In this document: positions 24,253 through 32,945 of the stretch, piece by piece
Layout: each line of letters opens with the position of its first letter
Position numbering within the stretch: position 1 is the first letter of the stretch
NCBI RefSeq assembly: GCF_017573505.1
Contig: NZ_JAGEOJ010000002.1
Location: 558,001 to 622,000 of the forward strand
Direction of reading: 5' to 3'
From: Actinomadura barringtoniae
Lineage (GTDB): Bacteria > Actinomycetota > Actinomycetes > Streptosporangiales > Streptosporangiaceae
DNA length: 64,000 nucleotides
The notes under the pieces: generated by a model
The model's input: only the letters and a program-made list of their open reading frames with translations
The model's database searches: none
Told to the model about the DNA's origin: nothing
Translations under genes and position numbers: made by a program

Positions 24253-26628
24253 TCACCGGTCGGCGGGCCGCCGGATGAACGCGGCGAGGACGGCGGCGGC
24301 CACGGCCACGGCCGCCGCGAGCAGCAGCGGTGTGCGCAGCATGGCCTCGTAGTCGGGCCGGTATCCCCGCGCCGCCGAGGGCGGGGCGATCAGGTCGCCG
24401 TCTCCGCGGAAGGCCATGAAGACGCTGACCAGGCCCGTTCCGAGCAGCGCGATCTGTTCCTGCAACCCGGAGCCGAACCCGGCCAGGCCTTCGGGGACGT
24501 CGCCAAGGATCGCCATCGCGACCGAGACGGCGAGCGCTCCCCAGGCGAGGCCGTAGAGGAACAGCCAGGCGGCGATGACGAGGTAGGGCGAGCCGCCGTT
24601 CTGGCCGAACGCCAGCGCCGCCGTGGCGATCGCCACCAGCGCCGTCGCCGCCGTCATCGGCCAGCGCGGGCCGAGCCGCCAGCACAGCAGCCCCGTGACC
24701 GGCGCGCTCACCAATGCCCCGATCAGCACGGGCGACAGCCGCAGCCCCAGCAGGCTGCCCTGGCCGTACCCGCCGTAGAAGGTCCATTCGAAGACGGCCT
24801 GGTCGAGGACGCTGAGGGACGCGAACGCGGCGATCGCCGCCACCGCTGACAGGACCAGCCGCAGGGGCAGCAGGTGGGGCCGTACCGCCAGCGCCACCGT
24901 GACCAGGGCGACCAGCACGGCGGCGGCCGGGACCAGCCCGGCCAGGGTGCGCCAGTCGATCCAGCCGTAGCTGCCGCCGCACCACACACCGAAGATCACG
25001 CCCGCGCCGAAGAGGCTGAGGAGCACCGTTCCGGCAACGTCCGCGGCGCGCCCACGCCCCTCGCGGCGCGAGTCACGCGTACCGAACGCCCCGAGAACGG
25101 CCGCGAGCAGGACCAGCGGCACCGCCGCGAAGTACAGCACCCACCGCGCACCGAAGTCCCGGACCATGCGCGCCGTGACCGACGCGGCCACCTGGGGCAC
25201 GCCGAGAAAGGCTCCCCACACGCCCAGGGCGATGCCGAGGCGGCGTCCGGGGAACATGTCCTGGAGCAGCGCCAGGCTCGGCGCCAGGACCGCCGCCGCG
25301 CCGATCCCCATGAGCGCGCGCGGCAGCAGTTGAAGCCACGCTCCGGCGGCGTCCTGGAAGTCGAGGAAGAACCAGCCGCCCAGCATCAGGCTGATCGCGA
25401 AGACCCCGAGCCCGGCCAGGAACACCTTCTTGCGCCCGATCGAGTCGGCCAGCCGCCCGAACGGGACGACCGTCACGACCAGCGCCAGCGGGTAGGCGAG
25501 GCTGAACCACAGCTGGGTGTGCGCGTTGACCGGCATCGCGTTCAGGGTGAACGAGTTGCCGAGCCCGACCGCCAGCGCCGCGACCGTCACCGCGGCCAGC
25601 GTGAGAACGGCGTTGCCTCCGGCGATCCCCCGCGGCACGGCGGGCAGCGGGGGTCCGGGCGGCAGAAAAGGGGGCGGCCCCACCATCGGCGGCAACGTGG
25701 GCACCGCCTGTCCCGGCAAGGTCGGCGCCACTGGCGCCGCGCCCGGCGCCACCACGGGCGCGAACTTCCCGGTCGCCATGGACGCACCCTGCTCCAGCAT
25801 CGCCGCTGCCCCCGCAGGCGCCGCGCCCTGATGGTCGAGCAGATGCAGGAGCAACTGCGGCGCGCTGGGCCTGCGCCCCGGGTCCTTGCTCAGGCACGCG
25901 GCGACCAGCCCAGCCAGTTGCTGCGGCAACGCCGACAGATCCGGATCGGCATGAAGCACCCGGTGCATGACCGCGGGGATCGTGTCGTTGCCGAACGGGG
26001 AACGCCCGGTCGCCGCGTACAGCACGGTCGCGGCCCAGGCGAAGATGTCGGTGTGCGGCCCGACGACCGCGCCCGCGACCTGCTCGGGCGCCATGTAGGC
26101 CGGGGTTCCGACCACATGGCTGGTCATCGTCCCGGTCGCGTCCAGCGCCTTGGCGATCCCGAAATCGATCACCCTCGGACCGTCGGGCCCCATCAGGACG
26201 TTCGGCGGCTTGAAGTCGCGGTGCACGATCCCGGCCTCGTGAATGGCCGCCAGCGCGGTCGCGGTGCCGATCGCCAGCCGGTAGAGCTCCCCGCCCGTCC
26301 GCGGTCCCTCTTCCCGTACGAGCTCCTGCAGCGAACGCCCCGGGACGAACTCGCTGACGATGTACGGCTGATCCCCCTCGGAGTCCGCGTCGAGCACCTG
26401 CGCCGTGCAGAAACCGGCCACCCGTTCCGCCGCCTCGATCTCCCGCACGAACCGCGCCCGCGCCGAGGCGTCAGAAGTGAACTGCGCCCGCAGCAGCTTG
26501 ACCGCGACCCGTTCCCCTTCCGGCCCCCGCCCCTCGAAGACGACTCCCTGACCGCCCTCGCCAAGTCGCCCCGCGAGCTCGTACTCTCCCAGCCGTTCCG
26601 GATCACCCGGCCTGAGAGGTCCGGCCAT
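24253..26628 (-). CDS. Ser/Thr protein kinase fused to an MFS transporter
   Basis: A 791-residue fusion. Residues 15-265 are a Hanks-type kinase: glycine loop GEGGQGVVF, catalytic lysine VAVK (K44), HRDFKPPN (D138), DFG (D155) and APE at residues 180-182. It is an RD kinase and looks active. A Pro/Ala-rich linker (about 270-340) joins a major facilitator domain of some 12-14 segments with the loop motif GRLADSIGRKKV. PknB-like kinases usually end in one membrane helix and a sensor domain; here a drug/proton-antiporter-type transporter takes that place. The ATG at 26628 follows GGGGGAAC. An ATG 51 nt upstream is possible. Confidence 0.9.
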   Translation of the reverse strand: MAGPLRPGDPERLGEYELAGRLGEGGQGVVFEGRGPEGERVAVKLLRAQFTSDASARARFVREIEAAERVAGFCTAQVLDADSEGDQPYIVSEFVPGRSLQELVREEGPRTGGELYRLAIGTATALAAIHEAGIVHRDFKPPNVLMGPDGPRVIDFGIAKALDATGTMTSHVVGTPAYMAPEQVAGAVVGPHTDIFAWAATVLYAATGRSPFGNDTIPAVMHRVLHADPDLSALPQQLAGLVAACLSKDPGRRPSAPQLLLHLLDHQGAAPAGAAAMLEQGASMATGKFAPVVAPGAAPVAPTLPGQAVPTLPPMVGPPPFLPPGPPLPAVPRGIAGGNAVLTLAAVTVAALAVGLGNSFTLNAMPVNAHTQLWFSLAYPLALVVTVVPFGRLADSIGRKKVFLAGLGVFAISLMLGGWFFLDFQDAAGAWLQLLPRALMGIGAAAVLAPSLALLQDMFPGRRLGIALGVWGAFLGVPQVAASVTARMVRDFGARWVLYFAAVPLVLLAAVLGAFGTRDSRREGRGRAADVAGTVLLSLFGAGVIFGVWCGGSYGWIDWRTLAGLVPAAAVLVALVTVALAVRPHLLPLRLVLSAVAAIAAFASLSVLDQAVFEWTFYGGYGQGSLLGLRLSPVLIGALVSAPVTGLLCWRLGPRWPMTAATALVAIATAALAFGQNGGSPYLVIAAWLFLYGLAWGALAVSVAMAILGDVPEGLAGFGSGLQEQIALLGTGLVSVFMAFRGDGDLIAPPSAARGYRPDYEAMLRTPLLLAAAVAVAAAVLAAFIRRPADR

Positions 26629-26721
26629 CGTTCCCCCTGGTCCTTGGCCCCCCGCCGACAATGCGGACCATTGGACCACAATCCCGCACGATTGGTTCCC
26701 GTCCCGCGGGTATCAGCAAAC

Positions 26722-26755
26722 ACACCATGATCGTCCCTCAATGGAGAGATGGTGT
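26722..26755. repeat. Inverted repeat between the kinase fusion and a small gene
   Basis: ACACCAT (26722-26728) and ATGGTGT (26749-26755) with a 20-nt spacer. It lies in the divergent spacer, 94 bp from the kinase start. Confidence 0.35.
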
Positions 26756-26837
26756 TTTGTGTCACATATGAGTCTGAACTCGTGACGCTTGCGTCTCAGG
26801 GAACGCTGTTACGGATGAGGTCTACGGGGGAGGCGAG

Positions 26838-27071
26838 ATGTCGGCTCAACGCGGTGCCGCCGCAGGGCGGGAGGAACAGCCGCCTGTGGAGCTGCGCGCC
26901 GCCCTGATCCAGGGGCTGCAGGAGCAGTTCCCCGGCGTCCGGGTCTGGTTCGGCGAGGCCACCGGTTCCTGGTGGGCGCTGGTCCCCACCAACGCCGGCC
27001 CGCGCCTCCTCGAGGCGCCCACCCCCCAGCAACTCCGCGACGCCATCATGGCCACCCGCACCCGAACCTGA
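26838..27071 (+). CDS. Small protein of unknown function (77 aa)
   Basis: A 77-residue protein with a strong ribosome site (GGGGGAGG) before the ATG at 26838. The sequence has an amphipathic helix (LRAALIQGLQEQF), a strand VRVWFG, a SWWALV motif and a C-terminal helix PTPQQLRDAIMAT. I know no family name. It resembles small companions of actinomycete regulatory genes and shares its general plan with the protein at 7460-7756. It is divergent from the kinase-transporter fusion, so a shared promoter region is possible. Confidence 0.7.
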   Translation: MSAQRGAAAGREEQPPVELRAALIQGLQEQFPGVRVWFGEATGSWWALVPTNAGPRLLEAPTPQQLRDAIMATRTRT

Positions 27072-27196
27072 CCCCGCGCCGCACGCCTCACCAAAATGTG
27101 ACCCGTATCACTCCCCTGTCCTGACAACCGTTCATAGGGCTAGCGCGTCACGAACATGATCAAGCGGGCCTCGGGTTGCTATGGCAGGGGATCGAT

Positions 27197-27505
27197 GTGC
27201 GGGACAAGAGGAACACCCACGGATCCCGAGCGGTACGAGCCGGCGGCGAGGCGGCGGATGGGGCGCGGAAGGTCTCGGTGGTCGTCAACGGGTGGGGCGG
27301 GCATCTCACGCTGGAGCAGCACGCCGAACTGCTCGGGCAGCTGGTGACCGTCATCGGCCATTTGGGCGACGGTATTCGTGCGCAGGCGGGCTACCTCGGG
27401 CAGTACCCGCACGTGGTCGACGGGCTGCGCGAGGCGGCGGGCGGGTTGGACTCGGCGCGGGAGAGCCTCAAGAAGGTTCAGGGGCAGATCGAGGAGCTCG
27501 CCTAG
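27197..27505 (+). CDS. Small helical protein of unknown function (102 aa)
   Basis: A 102-residue protein. After a basic N-tail it reads KVSVVVNGWGGHLTLEQHAELLGQL and ends in a heptad-like helix GLDSARESLKKVQGQIEELA, which suggests a short coiled coil. The GTG at 27197 has AGGGG 6 nt upstream; a TTG at 27176 is less likely. It overlaps the convergent glycosyltransferase gene by 38 nt. I do not recognise the family, and no secretion signal is visible. Confidence 0.65.
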   Translation: MRDKRNTHGSRAVRAGGEAADGARKVSVVVNGWGGHLTLEQHAELLGQLVTVIGHLGDGIRAQAGYLGQYPHVVDGLREAAGGLDSARESLKKVQGQIEELA

Positions 27506-28424
27506 GCGCCAGGTGCCTTCGGGCGGCGAAGAAATCGCGGATCTCGCGTTCGCCGGTGTCCTGCCAGAAGCGGACGGAGTGGGTGACCAGGCGGCCCTCG
27601 TCGACGAGCTGTTCGGGTGAGGAGGGCAGGCCTCGCCAGCGCAGGGCCAGGGGGTCGTCGGGGCCGCCGAAGTCGGCGAGGTGGTAGCCGGCGGCGACGG
27701 TGAGCAGGGCGTAGATGTGGTCCTCGCCGGTCTTGGTGCCGACCAGTTCGGGGAGGTCGAGCCAGCCTCGGTCGTAGATCGCGCGCAGCGCCTCATGGGA
27801 GTAGACGCAGGCGCCGCCTAGGACGTGTTCGCCGGTGACGTAGCCGTTGGCGCGTGCTTGTTCGAGGAGGTCGCGCATGCGGCGGCGGAGCGCGGGGCGG
27901 CGGAGGCCGCGCAGGCCCGCTTCGGAATGAAGGGCTCGTCCGGCCTGGGTCCAGTCGCGCGATCCGCCGTCGGGGCCGTAGCGGTAGGAGCCGAGCAGGC
28001 CGAGGGCCGGGTCGTCGGTGAAGCGTTTCGCGGCGGCGGCCTCCAGGCCGGGGCCGAGCATCAGCGCGTCGGCGTCCAGTCGGAGGAGCAGGTCGAACTC
28101 GGCGTTCTCGAGGGCGTGGCGGAGACCTGCGGCGAGTTTTGCCCAGAGGCCGCCGTAGGTGCCGGGGGGTGTCGAGGGTGCGGGCAGGACGACGACCGGG
28201 GGGCCGAGCTCGCGGAGCCTTCTCATCTCGGGGACGCGGCCGCGGGTGTCGTCGATGACGACGATGAGCGCGGGGTCCTCGGAGTAGCAGAGCACGCTGG
28301 CCACGGTGTCGGGAGCGTCGTCGTCGGGCCCCGCGGGCAGCACGGCCGCCAGCCTTCGTCCACCCGTCACGGCGCCCACGTCGCAAAGGCAGGGGGCGTC
28401 ACGCGAGGCGACGCTATCAGCCAT
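27468..28424 (-). CDS. Glycosyltransferase (GT-A fold) family protein
   Basis: A 318-residue protein with a GT-A-type layout: VASVLCYSEDPALIVVIDDTRG in the nucleotide-binding half, then FDLLLRLDADALMLGPGLE carrying the metal-binding DxD. The acceptor half includes GEDHIYALLTVAAGYHLADFGGPDDP. No membrane segments or signal peptide are visible, so it is cytoplasmic. The ATG at 28424 is kept; a GTG at 28370 would remove a Cys-containing N-tail of uncertain value. It sits just outside the polysaccharide locus on the opposite strand, so a role there is only suggested. The 3' end overlaps the small convergent gene. Confidence 0.8.
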   Translation of the reverse strand: MADSVASRDAPCLCDVGAVTGGRRLAAVLPAGPDDDAPDTVASVLCYSEDPALIVVIDDTRGRVPEMRRLRELGPPVVVLPAPSTPPGTYGGLWAKLAAGLRHALENAEFDLLLRLDADALMLGPGLEAAAAKRFTDDPALGLLGSYRYGPDGGSRDWTQAGRALHSEAGLRGLRRPALRRRMRDLLEQARANGYVTGEHVLGGACVYSHEALRAIYDRGWLDLPELVGTKTGEDHIYALLTVAAGYHLADFGGPDDPLALRWRGLPSSPEQLVDEGRLVTHSVRFWQDTGEREIRDFFAARRHLAPRRAPRSAPEPS

Positions 28425-28588
28425 GACCGATGGGGTCGGGAGATCGTGACAGAACTAACCACAACGACAAATGAACCGCGACTTCTTGCGCATCCTTCAC
28501 ATAGATCCCACGGGTGGGCATGTCCAGACTCGCTATGATCCATCGCTGAACATCACAGGAGAGTCACGCCCCCCACAGAAAGGCCGTC

Positions 28589-29500
28589 ATGACGAACCCG
28601 GTTGGCCCCTCCGGCAAGGGGCGCCGTCGGATCTGGATCGCCGCCGCCTCCGTGGGCGGGATCGTGGTCGCCACGACCGCGGTGGGCGCCGTCCAGCTGA
28701 ACGGGAAGGCCGAGCCGTCCGCCGCCGGAAGCAAGGCGGTCGCGCCGGCGGCCGGCAACGCGCCGACCGCCGAGGCGGCCGGGATCGCTCTCCCGCGCGT
28801 CAAGTGGAAGGTCAGCTGGCACGACGAGTTCCGCGGCCGCGGCAAGCCGTCGAAGTACTGGCGGCCGGTGACGGGCAACGGCACCAACGGCTGGTCTCAC
28901 AAGGCGCTCCACTACTACCGGGCGGGCAACGCCGCACAGGACGGCAAGGGCCGGCTCCTCATCACCGCCGCCAAGACCGGGCCGAAGGACAAGCTCCGGT
29001 GCTGGAACGGCAGGTGCAAGTACACCTCGTCGCGCATCCAGACCAGCGGCACGTTCAAGCAGGCGTACGGCCGCTTCGCGATCCGCGCCAAGCTCCCCAC
29101 CGGCAAGGGCGTCTGGCCGGCGTTCTGGATGCAGCGGGCCGCCAAGCCGTACGGCGAGATCGACGTCGTCGAGACGATCGGCAGCAAGCCGAACCTCGTC
29201 CAGGGGTACGCGCACCAGACGCGGCGGGTCGGCGGCGGCACCAAGCTCATGCCGCGCTCGCTGGCCGCCGGCTATCACACCTACGGCGTCGACTGGACCC
29301 CGTACCGGGTCGTCTGGTGGGTGGACGGTCACCCGTACGCGCAGCTCAAGCGCTACAAGGGCTGGGTCTTCAACAGCCCCTTCTACCTCATCCTCAACGT
29401 CCAGGTCGGCGGCCAGTGGCCGGGGACCCCCACGCGCGCCACGCGCTTCCCGGCCCGCATGGCGGTCGACTGGGTGCGCGTCTATAAGGCGACCAAGTAA
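28589..29500 (+). CDS. Secreted GH16 family glycoside hydrolase (first copy)
   Basis: A 303-residue exported GH16 enzyme. A signal-anchor-like segment (IWIAAASVGGIVVATTAVGAV) follows a basic tail. The catalytic motif GEIDVVETIG supplies nucleophile E190, D192 and acid/base E195. The beta-jelly-roll landmarks WHDEFRG, GVWPAFWM and WWVDGHPY are present. GH16 enzymes cleave beta-1,3/1,4-glucans and galactans. It opens the polysaccharide locus and is followed by a strong hairpin, so it is a separate transcription unit. The ATG at 28589 follows AAAGG. It pairs with a second GH16 at the other end of the locus. Confidence 0.92.
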   Translation: MTNPVGPSGKGRRRIWIAAASVGGIVVATTAVGAVQLNGKAEPSAAGSKAVAPAAGNAPTAEAAGIALPRVKWKVSWHDEFRGRGKPSKYWRPVTGNGTNGWSHKALHYYRAGNAAQDGKGRLLITAAKTGPKDKLRCWNGRCKYTSSRIQTSGTFKQAYGRFAIRAKLPTGKGVWPAFWMQRAAKPYGEIDVVETIGSKPNLVQGYAHQTRRVGGGTKLMPRSLAAGYHTYGVDWTPYRVVWWVDGHPYAQLKRYKGWVFNSPFYLILNVQVGGQWPGTPTRATRFPARMAVDWVRVYKATK

Positions 29501-29582
29501 GGCTCTCTAACGAGAGTCTTCTCACCACAACTGAGATCTGCGTCACCGGATCGGCGCGCTCCAAAATGAGCGGCCGATCCGG
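29501..29582 (+). terminator. Two hairpins after the GH16 gene
   Basis: The first has a 7-bp stem (29501-29507/29512-29518, one G-T pair) with loop TAAC, followed by TTCTC. The second has arms CCGGATCGGC (29546-29555) and GCCGATCCGG (29573-29582) plus an inner GCTC/GAGC stem around CAAAAT. Together they should end the GH16 transcript before the long operon. Confidence 0.65.
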
Positions 29583-29899
29583 CGCTCAGGCTTTCTAAGT
29601 TACGAGCGGATTACCAGGGTTACGGCGAGCTGACAGGAAATTGTCCACGGCGCCATGACCACCCGTGGACAGGCTTAACGGCAGCCCGATCCGGCACTCA
29701 CAACAGCCCAGGTCGCAGCGCGATCTCGAACGCCAAGTCGTCGCCAAATCACAAAATGTGACCTAGTCCCACTCATATAGGTCGGTTGTACCGAACTGTC
29801 CGAGCGTGATAGAAATCCACCTCGGTCGACCCGGAAATAAACATCTCAGAACATGTTTCGCGCTTGTTTCGCGATGTGAAGAAAGGGAGCGATTACCAG
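29583..29899 (+). other. Intergenic leader of the polysaccharide operon (about 320 bp)
   Basis: No gene found. It is AT-richer than its surroundings and must hold the promoter of the ten-gene operon. AAAGGGAGCGATTACCAG precedes the ATG at 29900. No consensus -35/-10 pair or riboswitch fold stood out. Confidence 0.5.
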
Positions 29900-30529
29900 A
29901 TGGTGTCCTTCGCAAGGACACGGCAACACGACCCGGACGACCCATTGGGCGAAGCGGCTACCGTCCACCGGCCGGGACCTCCCGGCCTCCCCGGACTACC
30001 CGCGGGACTCGTCTCCCGCCGCCGCGCTCCCTACATCGCCCTCTTGGCCGTCGTGTTGATCCTGGGCGGGTTCGGCCAGACCCCGCCCGGCCGCCACCTC
30101 TTGCGAACCGCGGGCATCCTCGGCTCCCCCGCCTCCTACACAGAACTGGCCTTTGCGGCGCCGAAGTCGCTGCCGCGCGAGATCTCCCCCGGCTCCCCGC
30201 TCCCCCAGGTCTCCTTCATGATTCACAACTCGACGGACAGGGCCCGCGACTACCGCTGGTCCGTCACGCTCGCCCCCCGCCAAGAGACGGCCGGGCAACC
30301 GGCCGCTCCCGCCAAGCCCACCGCCCCCGCCAGGCCCGCTGCCCCCACCACTCTGACCACCGGGAACCTCAATCTGGCCGACGGCGGTTCCACGACCGTC
30401 ACGCCGCAGGCCGCCAAGGTCGCGTGCGTGTCCGGCCCGGTGGTCCTCACCGTCCGGCTCGAGGGCAGCGGCGAGACGCTGTCCTGGCAGGCCGACTGCA
30501 CCGCCGCCGACATCACCCAGCAAGGATGA
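29900..30529 (+). CDS. Single-pass membrane protein of the polysaccharide operon, unknown function
   Basis: A 209-residue protein. A cytoplasmic Pro/Gly-rich N-terminus is followed by one membrane segment (APYIALLAVVLILGGFG) and an extracytoplasmic domain (ASYTELAFAAPKSLPREISPGSPLPQVSFMIHNST) that looks like a small immunoglobulin-like beta sandwich, similar to the C-terminal part of DUF1616 proteins found in archaeal and actinobacterial polysaccharide loci. A Pro/Ala insert lies in the middle. The ATG at 29900 is chosen over a TTG at 29864. It is the first gene of the coupled operon, overlapping the next by 4 nt. Confidence 0.65.
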   Translation: MVSFARTRQHDPDDPLGEAATVHRPGPPGLPGLPAGLVSRRRAPYIALLAVVLILGGFGQTPPGRHLLRTAGILGSPASYTELAFAAPKSLPREISPGSPLPQVSFMIHNSTDRARDYRWSVTLAPRQETAGQPAAPAKPTAPARPAAPTTLTTGNLNLADGGSTTVTPQAAKVACVSGPVVLTVRLEGSGETLSWQADCTAADITQQG

Positions 30530-31773
30530 GCGCGCCCGGGAAGGCGTCCGCGCGCGCCGAGAAGCAGAACGCGAAGAGACCGAACGCGAGGCCGAACGCG
30601 AAGAGACAGGCCGCGTGGCCGCAGGGCGAACGGCCCGTGGTCGCACTGGTCACCGACGCCGTCCACCCGTACAACTTCGGCGGCCGCGAGATCCGCTACC
30701 ACGAGCTGTCGCGCCTGCTGTCGGCCACCGCCGACGTGCACATGTACACGATGCACTGGTGGGACGGGCCCAGGCGGCGCACCGACGGCCCGATCACCAT
30801 GCACGCCCTGACGCCCAAGCTCGCGCTCTACAAGGGGCGCCGACGATCCTTCAGGCAGGCGATCGTGTTCGCGCTCGCCTGCCTGGCGCTGCTGTGGCGC
30901 CGCTTCGACATCCTGAAGGTCGACCACATCCCGCAGTTCCAGCTCTTCACGTTGCGCCTGGTCGCGACCGTGCGGCGAAAACCGCTCATCGCCACCTGGC
31001 ACGAGGTCTGGGGAGCGGAGTACTGGAACGACTACCTGGGCCGTGGCGGCCGGCTCGCCTGGTGGGTGGAGCGCATGTCGATGCGCCTGCCCGACCACAT
31101 CATCGCGGCGTCGCCGCAGACCGCCGACCGCCTGTACGACCAGCTCGGCCCGGACGCCTCGATCATGGTGGCGCCGAACGGGATCGACCTGGAGGCGGCC
31201 CGCAACGCCGATCCGGCGGGTGACACCACCGACCTGGTGGTGGTCACCCGGCTGATGGTGCACAAGCGGATCGACATGCTGCTGGACGCCGTCGCCCTGC
31301 TGCACGCCGAGGGCCGCCGGATCACCTGCCGCGTCATCGGCACCGGTCCCGAACGCCTGGCCCTGCACGAGCAGGCCGAACGGCTGGGCCTGTCCGAGCA
31401 TGTGGACTTCCGGCACGACGTCGAGGAGCAGAAGGAGCTCTTCGCCCTCATCAAGGCGGGCCGGGTGTTCGTGCTGCCGTCCGAACGCGAGGGCTTCGGG
31501 ATCGCCATCCTGGAGTCGCTGGCGTGCGGCGTTCCGGTCGTGACCACCGCGGCCCCCGACAATCTGTCCCAGCATCTGGTCACCCGTTCGCAGCGCGGCC
31601 TGGTCTCCGAGCACACCCCGGCCGCGCTGGCGATGGCGATCGGCACGGCGCTGTCGGCGCAGGACGACCTGGACGGCGGGGACCCGTGGCTCGGCGACCC
31701 GTGGGTGGGCGACTACTCCTGGGACGCCATCGCCGCGCAGATCTCCGGAAAGTTCTGGCCCGAGGCGTCATGA
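30526..31773 (+). CDS. Glycosyltransferase family 4 (first GT4)
   Basis: A 415-residue GT-B enzyme. A Lys/Asn-rich N-tail (about 30 residues, AKRPNARPNAKRQ) precedes ALVTDAVHPYNFGGREIRYHELSRLL, the acceptor-side domain. The donor domain carries LVVVTRLMVHKRIDMLLDAVALL and the family EX7E motif in SEREGFGIAILESLACGVPV. It transfers a nucleotide-activated sugar to the growing polysaccharide or lipid-linked intermediate. The ATG at 30526 overlaps the previous stop by 4 nt and its own stop overlaps the next start by 4 nt. Confidence 0.9.
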   Translation: MSAPGKASARAEKQNAKRPNARPNAKRQAAWPQGERPVVALVTDAVHPYNFGGREIRYHELSRLLSATADVHMYTMHWWDGPRRRTDGPITMHALTPKLALYKGRRRSFRQAIVFALACLALLWRRFDILKVDHIPQFQLFTLRLVATVRRKPLIATWHEVWGAEYWNDYLGRGGRLAWWVERMSMRLPDHIIAASPQTADRLYDQLGPDASIMVAPNGIDLEAARNADPAGDTTDLVVVTRLMVHKRIDMLLDAVALLHAEGRRITCRVIGTGPERLALHEQAERLGLSEHVDFRHDVEEQKELFALIKAGRVFVLPSEREGFGIAILESLACGVPVVTTAAPDNLSQHLVTRSQRGLVSEHTPAALAMAIGTALSAQDDLDGGDPWLGDPWVGDYSWDAIAAQISGKFWPEAS

Positions 31774-32945
31774 GGATCCTGTTCGTCAGTCCGTACCCGC
31801 CCGCCAAGGACGGGATCGGAACCTACACGCACGTGCTCGGCGGCGCCCTGCGCGCGGCCGGGCACGACGTCGCCGTCGTCACCCCGCGGCCGCTGCCCGG
31901 CGCGCCGCCGGAGGTGATCGGCGCGCTCGGTCCCGGCGGCGCCACGCAGGCGCTGCGCGAGGCCGAGGCCTCGTTCGCGCCCGACGTCGTACACGTCCAG
32001 TTCGCCGTCCCCGCGTTCGGCTCCCGTACGCCGGCGATGGTGCGCTGGCTGGGCGAGCTGTCGCACGGGCGGCCGGACGGCCGCGCGGCGGTCGTCACGA
32101 CGATGCACGAGGTCACGCGCGACACCGCGCTGCTGCGCGGGGCCGGCGAGGCCCTGTACCGGCGGATCGCGGCGGGCAGCGACCACGTGATCGTGCACAC
32201 GGCGGCCGCGCAGGAGCTCGTCCCGGGCTCGCAGGTCGTCCCGCACTTCTCGTCCCCGCCGCCCGAGACCACCACGACCCCGGCCGAGCTGCGCGAACGC
32301 TTCGGGCTCGGCGAGTCCGAACGGCTGCTGCTGGCGTTCGGGTTCATCCACGTCGACAAGGGCCTGGACGACCTGGTCGCGGCGCTGGGGCTGCTGCGCC
32401 GCCGCGACGCCGGCCTGGCCGCGAACGTGCGCGTCGTCGTCGCCGGCACGGTCCGCGGCCGGACGGGTCCGTTCCGGCTCATGGAGCTGCGCGACCACGT
32501 TCACCTGCGGAAGGTGCTGCGCATGGCGCGCCGCGCCCGGCTGCTGGACCGGCTGGTGTTCACCGGATTCGTCCCGGACGGCGACATCGGCGCGTGGTTC
32601 GGCACGTCCGAGGCCGTCGTGCTGCCCTACCGCAAGGCCGAGCAGAGCGGGGTCGCCAACCTCGCGCGGGCGTTCGGCGTTCCGGTGCTGGCGACGACGG
32701 CGGGCGGGCTGGCCGAGCTCTTCGCCGACTCGCCCTGGACCGCGCCTCCGGCCAAGCCGAGCAGCCTGGCCGACCTTCTCCAGCGCTTCCTGACGACCAG
32801 TCCCCATGATCCACCCGCCCACCACGTACCGGAGCTCGGCGAGACCGTCGCCGCGACCGCCGAGGCGTACCGGACGCTCCTGAACGCCACCCGAGCCGAC
32901 ATCCAGGCGGACGCCGCTCAAGGGAGAGTGACCGATGGCCGCTAG
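31770..32945 (+). CDS. Glycosyltransferase family 4 (second GT4)
   Basis: A 391-residue GT-B enzyme. MRILFVSPYPPAKDGIGTYTHVLGGALRAAGHDV is the classical N-terminal glycine-rich loop. The donor side reads LLLAFGFIHVDKGLDDLVAAL, then LVFTGFVPDGDIGAWFGTSEAVVLPY and AEQSGVANLARAFGVPVLAT, the EX7E-like region in a variant form. It should add a hexose or deoxyhexose. It overlaps the downstream GT2 gene by 11 nt, the only overlap in the operon that is not 4 nt. Confidence 0.9.
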   Translation: MRILFVSPYPPAKDGIGTYTHVLGGALRAAGHDVAVVTPRPLPGAPPEVIGALGPGGATQALREAEASFAPDVVHVQFAVPAFGSRTPAMVRWLGELSHGRPDGRAAVVTTMHEVTRDTALLRGAGEALYRRIAAGSDHVIVHTAAAQELVPGSQVVPHFSSPPPETTTTPAELRERFGLGESERLLLAFGFIHVDKGLDDLVAALGLLRRRDAGLAANVRVVVAGTVRGRTGPFRLMELRDHVHLRKVLRMARRARLLDRLVFTGFVPDGDIGAWFGTSEAVVLPYRKAEQSGVANLARAFGVPVLATTAGGLAELFADSPWTAPPAKPSSLADLLQRFLTTSPHDPPAHHVPELGETVAATAEAYRTLLNATRADIQADAAQGRVTDGR

